A stretch of 64,000 nucleotides of DNA from Tepidibacter aestuarii (GTDB lineage Bacteria > Bacillota > Clostridia > Peptostreptococcales > Peptostreptococcaceae): assembly GCF_934924865.1 (NCBI RefSeq), contig NZ_OW235315.1:1054001-1118000 (forward strand). The letters run 5' to 3'. The notes below the pieces were generated by a model. It was not told where the DNA came from. It worked only from the letters and a program-made list of their open reading frames with translations, and made no database searches. Of this stretch, positions 25,953 to 34,677 are shown in pieces. How positions within the stretch are numbered: position 1 is the first letter of the stretch; every line of letters starts with the position of its first letter. Made by a program: the position numbers and the translations under genes.

Positions 25953-26729
25953 TTAATAAAATATGCTTCTTATCTTTAAAACTGGCTCTAAAATAATCTC
26001 TATTTTATAGGATTTATTTTCAGGATATATAATTAAAGTATTTTCATTTTTTTCAATATTTTTTACAACAGAACTATGAACTCCAATATACTCATTATCT
26101 TTATATTTACCTATGCTTATAGTTTGATCTGAATAACAAAAATCTAAAATTAAACTATCCTTAAGTAAATCTTCATCCCACTTTTCAATTGATGTAGTAT
26201 CTACAACTAGTTTACTATCTATATTTTTTAATATATAGTGAGTTACTCCATCTAAATCAATTTCGGCCTTTGGAGTATTTAAGAGTTCTGAAATTAAATC
26301 ATCAAAATCCTTTCTATTTAAATATTGACTAACTGAAATTATACACTTATATTCTAAAATGATAGCTATTTCTAAAATTCTATTATTTTTATTAGATACA
26401 AAAGTAAGTGTTTTATACTGTATTTCTTTATCATCGCAATTCATATAATTATCGTATTCTGTTTTTATATCATCAAATCCAAAGTTTACATATTCAGTAG
26501 TACAAATTCCTTTTTCATAAAACTCTAAAGTTACAAAGCTTGAATTATCTTTTTTAAAAAAATTAATATAAATACCATCATTAATATAAAAATTATCTTT
26601 TTTATCATAATTTAAAATACAATAAATTTCTTTCTCTTTATTTTCAACTACTATGTAACTTTCATCTTTTAATATACAATCTTTATCCAGACTAAAAAAA
26701 TTAGCAATTGTTTGATTAAATCTATCCAT
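25953..26729 (-). CDS. Unrecognised 258-residue protein
   Basis: I do not recognise this protein. It has an ATG at 26729 behind AAGGAGAA with good spacing, which supports a real gene. It is acidic, has no signal peptide or membrane segment, and alternates short charged beta-like stretches (YIVVENKEKEIYCILNYD, FVTLEFYEKG, NTLIIYPENKSYKIEIILEP). It may be a cytoplasmic mixed alpha-beta or beta-rich protein. It is inserted on the minus strand between thiN and the spoVM cluster, a place where relatives usually have no such gene, so lineage-specific gain is possible. Confidence 0.65.
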   Translation of the reverse strand: MDRFNQTIANFFSLDKDCILKDESYIVVENKEKEIYCILNYDKKDNFYINDGIYINFFKKDNSSFVTLEFYEKGICTTEYVNFGFDDIKTEYDNYMNCDDKEIQYKTLTFVSNKNNRILEIAIILEYKCIISVSQYLNRKDFDDLISELLNTPKAEIDLDGVTHYILKNIDSKLVVDTTSIEKWDEDLLKDSLILDFCYSDQTISIGKYKDNEYIGVHSSVVKNIEKNENTLIIYPENKSYKIEIILEPVLKIRSIFY

Positions 26730-26900
26730 TGCATTTCTCCTTTATTATTTTCTTTTTATTATATCAACATATTCTTAAAAAAATCTTAAAAATTTTATAT
26801 TAATAAAAATGATATGTTACAAAATGAATCGAATTTTTTGTGTCAATTTTATATAAACTTGAATACACTATATATATGAAGAATTAATGAGGTGGGTGCA

Positions 26901-27047
26901 ATGAGAAGGTGTACAAAACATTTAGTAGGTTTAATATGTATAGCAGTAGGGCTTAGCATTATTTTATCTCTAGTTTTGCCGAATTGGCTATGGATGAGTT
27001 GTTTTGCAACAGTGCTTATTATTACAGGCTGTATTTGCTTTAAATAG
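26901..27047 (+). CDS. 48-residue membrane peptide upstream of spoVM
   Basis: A 48-codon frame (MRRCTKHLVGLICIAVGLS at the start, ending GCICFK) with a Lys/Arg-rich N-terminus and two hydrophobic segments split by LPNWLWMSC. It has five cysteines. GAGGTGGGTG (26889-26898) is a strong though very close ribosome site. It ends 12 bases before spoVM and so is probably co-transcribed. A sporulation role in the mother cell is inferred from that neighbour only. Upstream, AATACACT at 26862-26869 loosely resembles a sigma-E -10 box, but no clear -35 supports it. Confidence 0.6.
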   Translation: MRRCTKHLVGLICIAVGLSIILSLVLPNWLWMSCFATVLIITGCICFK

Positions 27048-27059
27048 GGGGTATATATT

Positions 27060-27131
27060 ATGAAAATAGTGGCTATAAAGCTACCTAAGTTTTTATCAGC
27101 AATAGTAAAATTCTTTATAAGAAAGAAATAA
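27060..27131 (+). CDS. spoVM: Stage V sporulation protein M (SpoVM)
   Basis: A 23-residue amphipathic peptide starting MKIVAIKLPKFLSAIVKFF and ending in basic residues. It keeps the IKLPKFL core of Bacillus SpoVM, including the early proline known to matter for sensing the curved forespore membrane. SpoVM marks the outer forespore surface and anchors SpoIVA for coat assembly. AGGGGGT (27045-27051) is well placed before the ATG at 27060. Its position downstream of rpe-thiN and upstream of rpmB-yloU-fakA-recG matches the Bacillus order. It is slightly shorter than the 26-residue Bacillus form. Confidence 0.9.
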   Translation: MKIVAIKLPKFLSAIVKFFIRKK

Positions 27132-27132
27132 A

Positions 27133-27161
27133 CAAAAAACCATTTTATAATGGTTTTTTGT
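27133..27161 (+). terminator. Terminator after spoVM
   Basis: CAAAAAACCATT (27133-27144) and AATGGTTTTTTG (27149-27160) form a perfect 12-bp stem with loop TTAT and a T6 run, directly after the spoVM stop. Confidence 0.95.
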
Positions 27162-27178
27162 ATGTAGGGAAATAATTT

Positions 27179-27250
27179 ATGTATAAAATTTATAAGTTAA
27201 TGACTGTATTAAGTATAGTTATGTTGGTAATAAATAGGATTATATGTTAG
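27179..27250 (+). CDS. Possible 23-residue hydrophobic micro-ORF
   Basis: ATG at 27179 opens 23 codons reading MYKIYKLMTVLSIVMLVIN and ending RIIC. It has a basic N-terminus and one membrane segment. AGGGA at ~27166 is a weak ribosome site. It lies after the spoVM terminator and before the permease gene. It may be a tiny membrane peptide or chance; conservation would decide. Confidence 0.25.
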   Translation: MYKIYKLMTVLSIVMLVINRIIC

Positions 27251-27288
27251 AATTAATCTAAAAAACACTCGGAGGGGCAGATAGACAG

Positions 27289-28386
27289 ATGATAAAAGAT
27301 AACAAAAAATTTATAGAAAAGTATGCAATAGTACTGATTGGATTGCTAATATTGGGTTTTGTGTATATAAATACAGCGAGCATATCAAATGGTTTTAGCA
27401 AGATATTCGGTATATTAAAGCCGTTTTTTATAGCTTTTTTTATAGCTTATATATTCAACTCGATAATAGTGTTTTTAAAAGAAAGGTTTAAACTGAAAAA
27501 TGGAATGGCTATACTTATAGTATATAGTGTTTTTATACTTATAATGGTAATTATGATTGTAATAGGTATACCTATAGTCGTTAAAAGTATAGTACAAATA
27601 ATTAATGAAACGCCTAATCATGCAGACGATATGATTGAATTTGTACAAAACAATGTGCTTAATTTTGCAAAAAATATAGATATTAATATATTAAATGAGA
27701 TTGAAAAATATGTAGATAATAATTTTATAGGAAATCTGCAAAAAATTTCTAAGGGAATTAATTATTTTTTAAATAGTTTTTTGGTATTTATAACAAATAT
27801 AGGGTCAGCTGTGGTAACTATATCTTTTAGTTTAATAATATCTATTTATATGCTAATTGAAAAAAAATCTTTAAAATCACTTGGATGTAGAATTCTAAAA
27901 AAAATCTTAAAAGAGGATAAAAGTATTAAGTTCATAGAATTTAGTAAAAAAGCAAATGTTATATTTTCGAAGTTTTTAACGGGCCTTATAGTTCAAGCTT
28001 CTATACTAGGAACTTTATGTTTTATAGGATTTTTGATTTTAAAAGTAAAATATGCGCTTTTATTATCGGTTATAATAGCTTGTACGAATGTAATACCGTA
28101 CATAGGACCTTTTATAGGTGCAACACCTGCTGTTTTGGTTACGCTTTTCTATGCTCCTATGAAGGCGTTGTGGGTATGTGTGCTTATATTGATTCTTCAG
28201 CAAGTAGATGCAAATATAGTTGGACCTAAGATTATGGGGAATTATATAGGCTTATCTCCGTTTTGGATAATATTCACAATATCTATTGGAGGTGGATTTT
28301 TTGGGATAATGGGAATGATATTTTCAGTTCCAATAGCAGCTATAATAAAAATAATATTTAGTGAAATTGTTGAACTAGATAAATAA
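27289..28386 (+). CDS. AI-2E/PerM family permease
   Basis: A 365-residue polytopic membrane protein of the AI-2E transporter (PerM/YtvI/YueF) family. It starts with helices around VLIGLLILGFVYI and FFIAFFIAYIF. A less hydrophobic stretch with FVQNNVLNFAKNIDINILNEIEKY precedes a cluster of C-terminal helices with NVIPYIGPFIGATPA, the family core motif, and QQVDANIVGPKIMGNYIGLSPFWIIF. The ATG follows GGAGGGG. Members export autoinducer, indole-like compounds or sodium, or act in sporulation (YtvI), so the substrate is unknown. It stands alone between two terminators. Confidence 0.85.
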   Translation: MIKDNKKFIEKYAIVLIGLLILGFVYINTASISNGFSKIFGILKPFFIAFFIAYIFNSIIVFLKERFKLKNGMAILIVYSVFILIMVIMIVIGIPIVVKSIVQIINETPNHADDMIEFVQNNVLNFAKNIDINILNEIEKYVDNNFIGNLQKISKGINYFLNSFLVFITNIGSAVVTISFSLIISIYMLIEKKSLKSLGCRILKKILKEDKSIKFIEFSKKANVIFSKFLTGLIVQASILGTLCFIGFLILKVKYALLLSVIIACTNVIPYIGPFIGATPAVLVTLFYAPMKALWVCVLILILQQVDANIVGPKIMGNYIGLSPFWIIFTISIGGGFFGIMGMIFSVPIAAIIKIIFSEIVELDK

Positions 28387-28472
28387 AATTAGCTTTATGC
28401 TAATTTATAGCTTATTTTAGTTTCTTTATCAATGTTATTTATAACTTGAAAATTATAATTTCTTTAGAAATA

Positions 28473-28505
28473 AAAAAAAGCCGAACAAAATTGTTCGGCT
28501 TTTTT
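28473..28505. terminator. Bidirectional terminator between the permease gene and rpmB
   Basis: AAAAGCCGAACAA and TTGTTCGGCTTTT form a perfect stem with a T6 run on the plus strand and an A-run that becomes a T-run on the minus strand. It serves the converging permease and rpmB genes. Confidence 0.95.
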
Positions 28506-28549
28506 ATAAGAGATAAAGATTGCTTATACAACCAATCTCTATTATTAAA

Positions 28550-28741
28550 CTAGACAGCTCTTTCTACGTTACCAGAACGTAAACATCTTGTACAAACGTT
28601 TAATCTCTTTGGACTACCATCAACTATAGCTCTAACTTTTCTTAAGTTTGGAGACCAAGTTCTTTTATTGTGACGGTTTGAGTGACTCACTGTATTACCA
28701 GAAACCTTACCTTTTCCGCAAACTGAACAAACTCTTGCCAT
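28550..28741 (-). CDS. rpmB: 50S ribosomal protein L28, zinc form
   Basis: Large-subunit ribosomal protein of 63 residues. It starts MARVCSVCGKG and contains SHSNRHNKRTWSPNLRKVR and VCTRCLRSGNVERAV. Cys5, Cys8, Cys50 and Cys53 form the zinc site of the C+ paralog type. The ATG at 28741 has GGAGGTG upstream; the longer frame to 28759 is not supported. It is transcribed opposite to its neighbours, although the order spoVM-rpmB-yloU is the one seen in Bacillus. Confidence 0.97.
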   Translation of the reverse strand: MARVCSVCGKGKVSGNTVSHSNRHNKRTWSPNLRKVRAIVDGSPKRLNVCTRCLRSGNVERAV

Positions 28742-28952
28742 GATTAACACCTCCTTCAAACCTTTATCATTGGCATTAAAAACATAATTATATTATCATA
28801 TTAAGCTGACTTTTGCAAGCCAAATGTTATATTTGTATTGAATATATGAAACATATAATATAAAATATATTATACATATAACATGCAATAAAGTATATAT
28901 AAATATAAAAAAAGATTAATAAAAAATATGATTATTTGTAGGGGGTAAAAAA

Positions 28953-29309
28953 ATGAGTGGAACAATTGCTAATAAATATGGTAATATCTATATTGATAAA
29001 GAAGTTATAGCAAAAATTGCATCTCAAGTATCTACAGAGTGCTATGGAATAGTTGGATTTAGTTATAAATCTAAAGTAGATGGAATTGTTGAACTTTTAA
29101 AAAAGGAAAACATGAGTAATGGGGTTAAAGTTGAAATAGAAGAAGATACTGTTAGTATAGAATTATTTGTTATTATACAATATGGAACAAAAATATCTGT
29201 TGTAGCAGACAATATAATAGATAGAGTTAAATATACTGTGGAAAAAATGACCTCTCTTAAAGTGAGAAAAATAGATATAAATGTACAAGGAGTTAGGGTG
29301 AACAAATAG
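28953..29309 (+). CDS. Asp23/Gls24 family protein (YloU-like)
   Basis: A 118-residue Asp23/Gls24 domain protein. It shows the family flow IDKEVIAKIASQVSTECYGIVGFSY, KVEIEEDTVSIELFVIIQYG and VKYTVEKMTSLKVRKIDINVQGV. Such proteins are linked to cell-envelope homeostasis but have no defined activity. TAGGGGG precedes the ATG. It is 15 bases upstream of fakA, matching the yloU-yloV pair. A second family member lies at 59922 in this window. Confidence 0.88.
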   Translation: MSGTIANKYGNIYIDKEVIAKIASQVSTECYGIVGFSYKSKVDGIVELLKKENMSNGVKVEIEEDTVSIELFVIIQYGTKISVVADNIIDRVKYTVEKMTSLKVRKIDINVQGVRVNK

Positions 29310-29324
29310 TTAGGAGGTAACAAG

Positions 29325-30944
29325 TTGAAAGTAGAATATATTAATGCAAAGCTCTTTAGGCAGATGGTATTATCAGGTGCGAATAATTTGCAAAATCACA
29401 AAGAGCTTGTAGATAAACTAAATGTATTTCCAGTACCAGATGGAGATACTGGGACGAATATGTCTCTTACTATACAAGCCGCTGTAAATGAAGTAATTAA
29501 GGACTCAAATAATACTATAAAAGAAATAGGAAAAGCAGCTTCTAAAGGATCTTTAATGGGAGCTAGAGGAAACTCTGGTGTTATATTATCTCAGCTTTTA
29601 AGAGGATTTGCAAAGTCTATAGAGGATAAGGATGAACTAGATACGACGGATTTAGCAAATGCTTTAAAAAATGGAGCAGATACTGCATATAAAGCTGTAA
29701 TAAAACCTATAGAAGGAACTATACTTACAGTTGCAAGAGAAACTGGAGAGTTTGCCGTTAAGATAGCTCAAAAAGAAAAAGATATGAAGAAATTTATGGA
29801 AAAAGTATTAAAAGAATCTAACCGTTCTTTAGAAAATACTCCAAATCTTCTTAAGAATTTAAAAGAAGCTGGAGTTGTGGATTCAGGCGGAAAAGGATTA
29901 GTTTGTATACTAGAGGGAGCGTATAAAGCTTTTTTAGGAGAATTTGTAGAGAAAAATACAGGTTCTAATGAAGTCCAAGAAGTAAGTAAGAATTCAGAAA
30001 TATCTACTGAGGATATTAAGTTTGCTTATTGTACTGAATTTATACTAGATACGGATAAGATAAGCTACAGTAAAATGAAGGATCTTATACAAGGACAGGG
30101 AGATAGCTTAATAGTTGTTGGAGATGATTCTTTAATAAAAGTTCATATACACACTAATAATCCAGGTTTTGTTTTACAAGAAGCTACAAAGTATGGACAA
30201 TTAGATAAAATAAAAATAGAGAATATGAGAATTCAACATGAAAACATATTAATTAAAGAAGATATAAAAGAAGAACCTAAAGAGATGAAAGAATATGGAT
30301 TTATATCTATAGCTATGGGATCTGGAATAACTTCAATATTTAAAGATTTTGGAGTGGATCACGTAATAGAGGGTGGACAAACTATGAACCCTAGTACGGA
30401 AGATTTTATACAGGCTATAGATAATATAAATGCAAAAAACATAATTATATTACCAAACAATAGTAATGTAATTATGGCTGCAAATCAGGCTAAAGAAATA
30501 TCTGATAAGAATATAATAGTAATACCTTCTAAAACAACTCCACAAGGATTTTCGGCTTTACTTGCATTTAATCCTGAAGCAGATTCGGAGTCTAATCAAA
30601 AAGCTATGAAGTATGCTCTTGAAAATGTTAAAACAGGCCAAATAACATTTGCTGTAAGAGATACTAGCATGAATGATATAGACATAAAAGAAGGCGATAT
30701 AATAGGTATAGGAGAAGGTAAGATACAAGAAGCGGGAAAAAATATAAAAGAGGTGACTCTATCTTTAATAGATAAATTAGTTGATGAGGACAGTGAGATT
30801 ATAACTTTATTCTATGGTGAAGAATTAAGTGAAGATGATACTAATGAATTAAGAGAAGAGATAGAAGCAAAATATGATGACCTAGATGTAGAAGTTTACT
30901 GCGGAAATCAACCATTATACTATTATATAATTTCTGTAGAGTAA
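29325..30944 (+). CDS. fakA: Fatty acid kinase FakA / DAK-family YloV
   Basis: Phosphorylates fatty acids held by FakB proteins, so that exogenous fatty acids can enter phospholipid synthesis through PlsX/PlsY. The 539 residues start with a DhaL-like nucleotide domain containing VFPVPDGDTGTNMSLTIQ (Mg-ATP site) and GARGNSGVILSQLLRG. The middle and C-terminal parts (TEFILDTDKIS, VHIHTNNPG, then a DegV-like fold) follow. The start is TTG at 29325 after TAGGAGGT. No fakB gene is in the window. The link with plsX at 48416 is functional, not positional. Confidence 0.9.
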   Translation: MKVEYINAKLFRQMVLSGANNLQNHKELVDKLNVFPVPDGDTGTNMSLTIQAAVNEVIKDSNNTIKEIGKAASKGSLMGARGNSGVILSQLLRGFAKSIEDKDELDTTDLANALKNGADTAYKAVIKPIEGTILTVARETGEFAVKIAQKEKDMKKFMEKVLKESNRSLENTPNLLKNLKEAGVVDSGGKGLVCILEGAYKAFLGEFVEKNTGSNEVQEVSKNSEISTEDIKFAYCTEFILDTDKISYSKMKDLIQGQGDSLIVVGDDSLIKVHIHTNNPGFVLQEATKYGQLDKIKIENMRIQHENILIKEDIKEEPKEMKEYGFISIAMGSGITSIFKDFGVDHVIEGGQTMNPSTEDFIQAIDNINAKNIIILPNNSNVIMAANQAKEISDKNIIVIPSKTTPQGFSALLAFNPEADSESNQKAMKYALENVKTGQITFAVRDTSMNDIDIKEGDIIGIGEGKIQEAGKNIKEVTLSLIDKLVDEDSEIITLFYGEELSEDDTNELREEIEAKYDDLDVEVYCGNQPLYYYIISVE

Positions 30945-30965
30945 AAGTTTATATATTATTATTTC

Positions 30966-30999
30966 TAAGCCATGGATATTAAATCAATACCATGGCTTA
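30966..30999. repeat. Perfect 10-bp inverted repeat between fakA and recG
   Basis: TAAGCCATGG (30966-30975) and CCATGGCTTA (30990-30999) are separated by 14 bases. The 3' flank is A-rich, not T-rich, so it is not a standard plus-strand terminator, and the minus strand also lacks a T-run after the stem. It could be a protein-binding site or a processed RNA hairpin. Confidence 0.6.
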
Positions 31000-31026
31000 A
31001 AAAATGGAATTTACAAGGTGATATAT

Positions 31027-33081
31027 ATGGATTTAAATAAAAGCTTACAATACATAAAGGGCATAGGGCCTAAAAAGTATAAAAAATTAAATAAACTTGG
31101 CATATACACAGTAAAGGATTTAATATACTATTTTCCAAGACAGTACGAAGACAGAAGCAAATTTAAGAAAATATTTAGTCTACAAAATGAAGAAAAAGTC
31201 TCTATAAGAGGAATTATTACAGGAATTGAGACTCAAGAGCCAAAAAAGAAGATGATTATAAATAAAATACAGGTAAGAGATGATACTGGTTATATAAAGC
31301 TTGTATTCTTTAATCAAAAGTATATAGTCAATAACTTTAAAGTAGGGGATAATATAGTTGCATATGGTAAGGTTAAAAAAGAATACGGAAAAACTGAAAT
31401 ATTAAACTGTGAGATAGAATTTGATACAAAACATGCAAATTCAATAGGAAAAATAGTTCCTATATATCCTTTGACCTATGGAGTTTCAAATAAAGAATTA
31501 ATAAATGTAATAAACGGTGTATTAAAAAATGAAGACTTAAAAATAGACGAATATATTCCAAAAAATATTGTAGATAAAAATAAACTATGTGGTTTAAATT
31601 TTGCTATAAAAAATATTCACAATCCACAAAACCTACAAAGTTTGAAGGTTGCCTTATACAGGCTTGTGTATGAGGAGTTCTTAATACTTCAATTAGGATT
31701 ATTATACTTAAAAAGTGGAGTAGTAGATAAAGAGGGAATAAAATTTGAGAAAAAGGATAAACTTGAAGAAATTATAACATCCCTTCCGTTTTCACTTACT
31801 AATGCTCAAAGAAGATCTCTTGACGATATACTAAACGATATGAATTCTAATAAGGTCATGAATAGACTTGTTCAAGGAGACGTAGGATCTGGAAAAACAG
31901 TAGTAGCTCTTTTAAGCCTTGCAAATTCAGTTTTAAATTCATATCAAGCAGCTATGATGGCTCCAACTGAAATATTAGCAGAACAACACTTTAATTCACT
32001 CAATGAAATATTATCTAAATTCGATATAAATATAGGTCTACTTGTAGGAAGTCTAACTAAAAAGCAGAAAATGGATGTTCTAAGAAAGACTAAAGAAGGT
32101 GAGATAGATATATTAATAGGAACGCATGCTCTTATAGAGGATGGAGTTGAATTTAAAAAGTTGGGAATGGTTATAACAGATGAACAACATAGATTTGGTG
32201 TAAGGCAGAGAAATAAATTATCCGAAAAAGGAGACAACCCCGACATACTAGTTATGACTGCAACGCCTATACCTAGAACTTTGGCACTTATACTTTATGG
32301 TGACCTGGATATATCTATAATAGATGAGCTTCCTCCTGGAAGACAGATTATAGATACATTTGCTATTCCTAAAGAAAAAAGACTTAAAGCATATAATTTT
32401 GTCAGAAGTCAGATAGAACTTGGAAGGCAGGTTTATATAGTATGTCCTCTAGTTGAAGAATCAGAAGTAATAAAGGCAAAGGCAGCAGTTGATTTGTTGG
32501 AGGAGTTAAAAACTGAACACTTTTCAGATTTAAAACTAGAGCTTTTACATGGAAAAATGAAAGCCTGTGATAAAGATGAAATAATGAAAAAATTCAAAAA
32601 TGGAGAAGTTGATATACTAGTATCAACAACCGTTATAGAGGTTGGGGTAAATGTTCCAAATGCTACACTTATGATTATAGAAAATGCTGAAAGATTTGGG
32701 TTAGCACAGCTACATCAGCTAAGAGGACGAGTTGGAAGAGGAGAATATAAGTCTTACTGTATACTTATATATGGATCAAAGAATGAAGTTACATTCGAGA
32801 GAATGAAAACCATGGAACAAACAACAGATGGGTTTAAAATATCTGAGAAGGATTTAGAAATAAGAGGACCTGGAGAATTTTTTGGAACAAGACAACATGG
32901 TCTTCCAGAACTAAAGATAGCTAACATATTTAAGCATATTAAAATACTAAAAGAAGCACAAAGAGAAGCACAAATTATAATAGAAGAAGATGAAAAATTA
33001 AACCTTAATAAAAACAAAGAACTCAAGAAAGAAATAATAAATAGATTTGAGGAAAAATTAAACGATATAACATTAAATTAA
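31027..33081 (+). CDS. recG: ATP-dependent DNA helicase RecG
   Basis: Reverses stalled replication forks and branch-migrates Holliday junctions. The protein has ~684 residues. The N-terminal part carries a helix-hairpin motif and the wedge OB-fold (YIKGIGPKKYKKLNKLGI; VSIRGIITGIE). Helicase motifs are GDVGSGKTVVALLSL, TDEQHRFGVRQR (DEQH box), MTATPIPRTLAL, STTVIEVGVNVPNATLMII and QLRGRVGRGEYKSYC. The ATG at 31027 follows AAGGTGAT; the GTG at 31018 overlaps that site and is rejected. It is followed by rsmD and coaD in one direction with short gaps. Confidence 0.96.
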   Translation: MDLNKSLQYIKGIGPKKYKKLNKLGIYTVKDLIYYFPRQYEDRSKFKKIFSLQNEEKVSIRGIITGIETQEPKKKMIINKIQVRDDTGYIKLVFFNQKYIVNNFKVGDNIVAYGKVKKEYGKTEILNCEIEFDTKHANSIGKIVPIYPLTYGVSNKELINVINGVLKNEDLKIDEYIPKNIVDKNKLCGLNFAIKNIHNPQNLQSLKVALYRLVYEEFLILQLGLLYLKSGVVDKEGIKFEKKDKLEEIITSLPFSLTNAQRRSLDDILNDMNSNKVMNRLVQGDVGSGKTVVALLSLANSVLNSYQAAMMAPTEILAEQHFNSLNEILSKFDINIGLLVGSLTKKQKMDVLRKTKEGEIDILIGTHALIEDGVEFKKLGMVITDEQHRFGVRQRNKLSEKGDNPDILVMTATPIPRTLALILYGDLDISIIDELPPGRQIIDTFAIPKEKRLKAYNFVRSQIELGRQVYIVCPLVEESEVIKAKAAVDLLEELKTEHFSDLKLELLHGKMKACDKDEIMKKFKNGEVDILVSTTVIEVGVNVPNATLMIIENAERFGLAQLHQLRGRVGRGEYKSYCILIYGSKNEVTFERMKTMEQTTDGFKISEKDLEIRGPGEFFGTRQHGLPELKIANIFKHIKILKEAQREAQIIIEEDEKLNLNKNKELKKEIINRFEEKLNDITLN

Positions 33082-33095
33082 AAAGGAGGATTTAT

Positions 33096-33650
33096 ATGAG
33101 AGTTATTTCTGGGAGTGCTAGAGGATTAAAGCTTAAATCTCCAAAAAATATGGATGTAAGACCTACTACCGATAGAGTGAAAGAATCTTTATTTAATATT
33201 ATAAGTGATAGAGTTATGGAAAGTTTTGTTTTAGACCTATTCTCTGGAACAGGATCACTTGGTATAGAGGCTCTATCAAGAGGAGCTGAAAGAGCTACAT
33301 TTGTGGATGCAAGCAAATCTAGTATGGATATAATAAAAGAGAATATACAAAAGGCTAGAGTTAATGATAGAAGTGAATTGATTTTGTCAGATAGTATAAG
33401 TGCTGTAAATAAATTAGGTGTTAGAAGAGATAAATTTGATATAATATTTATGGATCCACCATATTTAAAAAACTTTATAGAAAAAACATTGGTAGAAATA
33501 AGTAAAAGAGAAATATTAGAGGAAGATGGAATAATAATAGTAGAGCATGATATAAAGGATGAAGTAAAAGACAATATAGAAAAACTTGAAAAATATAGAG
33601 AAAAAAAATACGGGAACACAATGATTTCGTTTTTTGCTTGGGAGGATTAA
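33096..33650 (+). CDS. rsmD: 16S rRNA m2G966 methyltransferase RsmD
   Basis: Methylates G966 of 16S rRNA. The 184 residues start [16 protein letters not shown], followed by [15 protein letters not shown], the AdoMet-binding [18 protein letters not shown] and the catalytic MDPPYLK. The ATG follows AAAGGAGG. rsmD-coaD is one of the most conserved gene pairs in bacteria. The coaD start is one base after this stop. Confidence 0.96.
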   Translation: MRVISGSARGLKLKSPKNMDVRPTTDRVKESLFNIISDRVMESFVLDLFSGTGSLGIEALSRGAERATFVDASKSSMDIIKENIQKARVNDRSELILSDSISAVNKLGVRRDKFDIIFMDPPYLKNFIEKTLVEISKREILEEDGIIIVEHDIKDEVKDNIEKLEKYREKKYGNTMISFFAWED

Positions 33651-33651
33651 A

Positions 33652-34140
33652 ATGAAAAAAATAGCAGTATATCCAGGAAGCTTCGATCCAATAACTAATG
33701 GACATTTAGATATAATAAAAAGAGCATCTAAACTATTTGATAAATTGATAGTATCTGTTTTATACAACTCTAGTAAAAATTCTCTATTCACATTTGAGGA
33801 AAGAGTTGAACTTTTAAAAGAGGTTGTTAAAGATCTAGACAATGTAGAGGTAGATTGCTTTACAGGTCTTTTAATTGATTATTGTAATGATAAAAAGGTT
33901 AATGCTATAATAAGAGGATTAAGAGCTGTTTCAGATTTTGAATATGAGCTTCAAATGGCTCAGATGAATAGGCAGTTAAATCAAAATATAGAAACTGTAA
34001 TACTTACAACTAGTACAAAATACTCTTTTATAAGCTCTTCTCTAATAAAAGAAGTAGCAAAGTTTAAAGGAGATATATCGGAATTAGTTCCAAATAATGT
34101 ATCTGAAGAGGTATATAAAAAATTACATGGGGGGGATTAA
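33652..34140 (+). CDS. coaD: Phosphopantetheine adenylyltransferase
   Basis: Makes dephospho-CoA from ATP and 4'-phosphopantetheine. The 162-residue nucleotidyltransferase has [18 protein letters not shown] with the HxGH-type TNGH motif, [21 protein letters not shown] in outline ([12 protein letters not shown]), and the SSSLIKEVA segment (the ISSTxVRE site of the family). The ATG at 33652 follows GGGAGGAT; the in-frame codon at 33634 inside rsmD is not used. It is translationally coupled to rsmD. Confidence 0.97.
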   Translation: MKKIAVYPGSFDPITNGHLDIIKRASKLFDKLIVSVLYNSSKNSLFTFEERVELLKEVVKDLDNVEVDCFTGLLIDYCNDKKVNAIIRGLRAVSDFEYELQMAQMNRQLNQNIETVILTTSTKYSFISSSLIKEVAKFKGDISELVPNNVSEEVYKKLHGGD

Positions 34141-34142
34141 TA

Positions 34143-34580
34143 TTGGAACTATTAAAATTAATAGAAGAAATAGAAGATTTAGTAGAAGAAAGTTCTGGAA
34201 TTCCATTTGGAAATAAGGTTTTTGTAGATAAAAAACACTTTTTAGAAATAATAAAAGAAATAAGACTTCAATTGCCTGATGAAATAAAACAAGCAGAATG
34301 GATAAATACAGAAAGACAAAGAATACTAGCAGAAGCTCAACAAGAGGCAGATGCAATAGTTGAAAATACTAAATCTTATGTTCAAGAACAGGTTGAAGAG
34401 AGTGAAGTTACAAAAGAAGCCCAAAAACAAGCTGAGCAAATAATCCAGCAAGCTCAAAATACTTCTAAAGAAATAAGAAGAGGTGCAAAAGAGTATGCGG
34501 ATAACATACTTGGAAAAGTTCAAGCAGATTTAGGAAAGATAGCGGAGGTTATAGCCGCTAATAGAGAAGAATTAAAATAG
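34143..34580 (+). CDS. Coiled-coil protein downstream of coaD
   Basis: A 145-residue protein that is nearly all helix. After a short N-terminal segment (LLKLIEEIEDLVEESSGIPFG) there is a long Ala/Glu/Gln-rich coiled coil (ILAEAQQEADAIVENTKSYV; KQAEQIIQQAQNTSKEIRRGAKEYADNIL in outline). It resembles the stalk-like proteins often labelled as ATP synthase subunit B/H-like, or distantly DivIVA-like, in clostridial genomes. No ATPase genes are nearby, so a true ATP-synthase role is unlikely. The start is TTG at 34143 after a GGGGGG site shared with the coaD end. The function is unknown; its conserved place after coaD suggests cell-cycle or envelope work. Confidence 0.75.
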   Translation: MELLKLIEEIEDLVEESSGIPFGNKVFVDKKHFLEIIKEIRLQLPDEIKQAEWINTERQRILAEAQQEADAIVENTKSYVQEQVEESEVTKEAQKQAEQIIQQAQNTSKEIRRGAKEYADNILGKVQADLGKIAEVIAANREELK

Positions 34581-34618
34581 AGAAGAGTAGAAAATTATAT
34601 AGCGATTAAGAAAGAATG

Positions 34619-34677
34619 AAAATGATGGTTATTAAAATATCGTTACTTGGATTAATGTTTTAATAACCATCATTTTT
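34619..34677. terminator. Bidirectional terminator between the coiled-coil gene and ylbJ
   Basis: A 19-bp perfect stem, AAAATGATGGTTATTAAAA and its complement, ends in T5. The last bases overlap the ylbJ stop codon on the minus strand. Confidence 0.95.

Noticed and set aside
28833..28859. Promoter TTGTAT-TATAAT before the Asp23 gene at 28953
   Set aside because: The spacer is only 15 bases and the region is so AT-rich that such matches occur by chance.
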